64,000 bases of DNA from CAYNRG01 sp964399545 (GTDB taxonomy: Bacteria > Bacillota_I > Bacilli_A > Erysipelotrichales > Erysipelotrichaceae): assembly GCA_964399545.1 (NCBI GenBank), contig CAYNRG010000002.1:186001-250000 (forward strand), read 5' to 3'. The translations under genes and the position numbers were made by a program. This document shows positions 63,618-64,000 of the stretch, in pieces. A model generated the notes under the pieces. It ran no database searches. It was not told the DNA's origin and saw only the letters and a program-made list of their open reading frames with translations. Within the stretch, counting starts at the first letter, position 1. Every line of letters begins with the position of its first letter.

Positions 63618-64000
63618 CGATAAACTGAGAAGGAAGTTTTATCGCTATGCTGCACTTCGGCAGCCAAACTTGTTCATTTATATCTTTTCACACGCATTTC
63701 TGCGAATGAAATACTATTTCGGATTACTTAACTACGTTCAACTAAGTCAAAAATATTGGGGTTTTCTTTCGAAGATTAAAGAGGATAAGTTAATTGAAGG
63801 ATTTACATTAGAAAATGATGCTTTAAAAAATATATTGCAAACCAATCAAGAAGTAGTAGTGCTTTTACCAAGAAGAATTATTCCAAAGAACTGGGTTGGA
63901 CAGTGTGAAGTTCAGACTTTAGATGAACTTGATGGAAAAGCATGGGAAAAGCAATCGTCTTTAAAAGAAGCAACATTAATCAATGGAATTGATACAAGAT
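63595..64000 (+). CDS. unknown protein, runs off the window
   Basis: An ATG at 63595 with GGAAAGGAG seven bases upstream opens a frame that stays open for at least 135 codons to the window edge. It overlaps the YfhO-type gene by 23 bases, so it is co-translated. The visible part is basic at the start (KLRRKFYRYAALRQPN), mildly hydrophobic around FIYIFSHAFLRMKYYFGLL, then soluble. I do not recognise it. Its coupling suggests a role beside the YfhO protein, perhaps in surface polymer synthesis. Confidence 0.7.
   Translation, partial: MRKVIYCNDKLRRKFYRYAALRQPNLFIYIFSHAFLRMKYYFGLLNYVQLSQKYWGFLSKIKEDKLIEGFTLENDALKNILQTNQEVVVLLPRRIIPKNWVGQCEVQTLDELDGKAWEKQSSLKEATLINGIDTR

Overview
The window looks like a chromosome segment of a low-GC Gram-positive bacterium (Bacillota), AT-rich and with strong GGAGG-type ribosome binding sites. 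The evidence is a preQ1 riboswitch on queT, a T-box on methionyl-tRNA synthetase, a short SRP RNA, CcpA-type cre sites and the gene order. The order tmk-holB-ricT-rsmI ... metS ... tatD-rnmV-ksgA-ispE and the order rsmG-noc-parA-parB ... mnmE both flank the replication origin in Bacillus relatives. Here they are interleaved and broken up by accessory genes. A fermentative gut or mucosal lineage (Erysipelotrichia- or Turicibacter-like) fits, with pyruvate formate-lyase, NADH oxidase, rubrerythrin and a mucin/glycan-type glycosidase. I cannot fix the genus from sequence alone.

Layout: 1-2.8 kb holds two minus-strand genes, a leucine-rich-repeat surface protein and a membrane-anchored glycerophosphodiesterase. 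2.8-8.05 kb holds a small unknown gene, a Nudix hydrolase, preQ1-queT, then tmk-holB-ricT-rsmI. 8.1-27.2 kb is the most striking region: six tandem paralogues of a large secreted beta-solenoid protein, each with its own promoter and most followed by a clear terminator. They have a constant N-terminus, a variable middle, a near-identical C-terminus and a hexapeptide repeat that varies in number. Gene 4 carries an 11-G tract that puts the canonical start out of frame. Gene 5 has a one-base frameshift in an A tract. 27.2-28.6 kb is a Fur/PerR-type regulator with rubrerythrin, and cspA. 28.8-37.4 kb is T-box-metS, SRP RNA-tadA, nagA, a YhfZ-type regulator, and rsmG-noc-parA-parB. 37.4-45.5 kb is an enoate reductase, NADH oxidase, a CPBP protease, a DbpA-like helicase, mnmE and tatD. 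45.5-52.9 kb is a decayed surface-gene tail and a giant GH31 glycosidase carrying both dockerin and cohesin modules. 53-58.3 kb is rnmV-ksgA-ispE and pflB-pflA. 58.4-64 kb is a pair of novel-looking membrane proteins with a putative permuted papain-like domain, a YfhO-family protein, and a gene running off the edge.

How it fits together: housekeeping genes for replication, translation and chromosome partition frame two surface modules. The adhesin-like array has the hallmarks of a contingency locus: homopolymer tracts in coding sequence, variable tandem repeats, near-identical ends that allow recombination, and divergent centres. The GH31 protein and nagA point to use of host or microbial glycans under carbon catabolite control. 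Nearly all secreted proteins without a membrane anchor end at an LPXTG-like pentapeptide with no hydrophobic tail, which recurs in eight places and has no explanation I know of.
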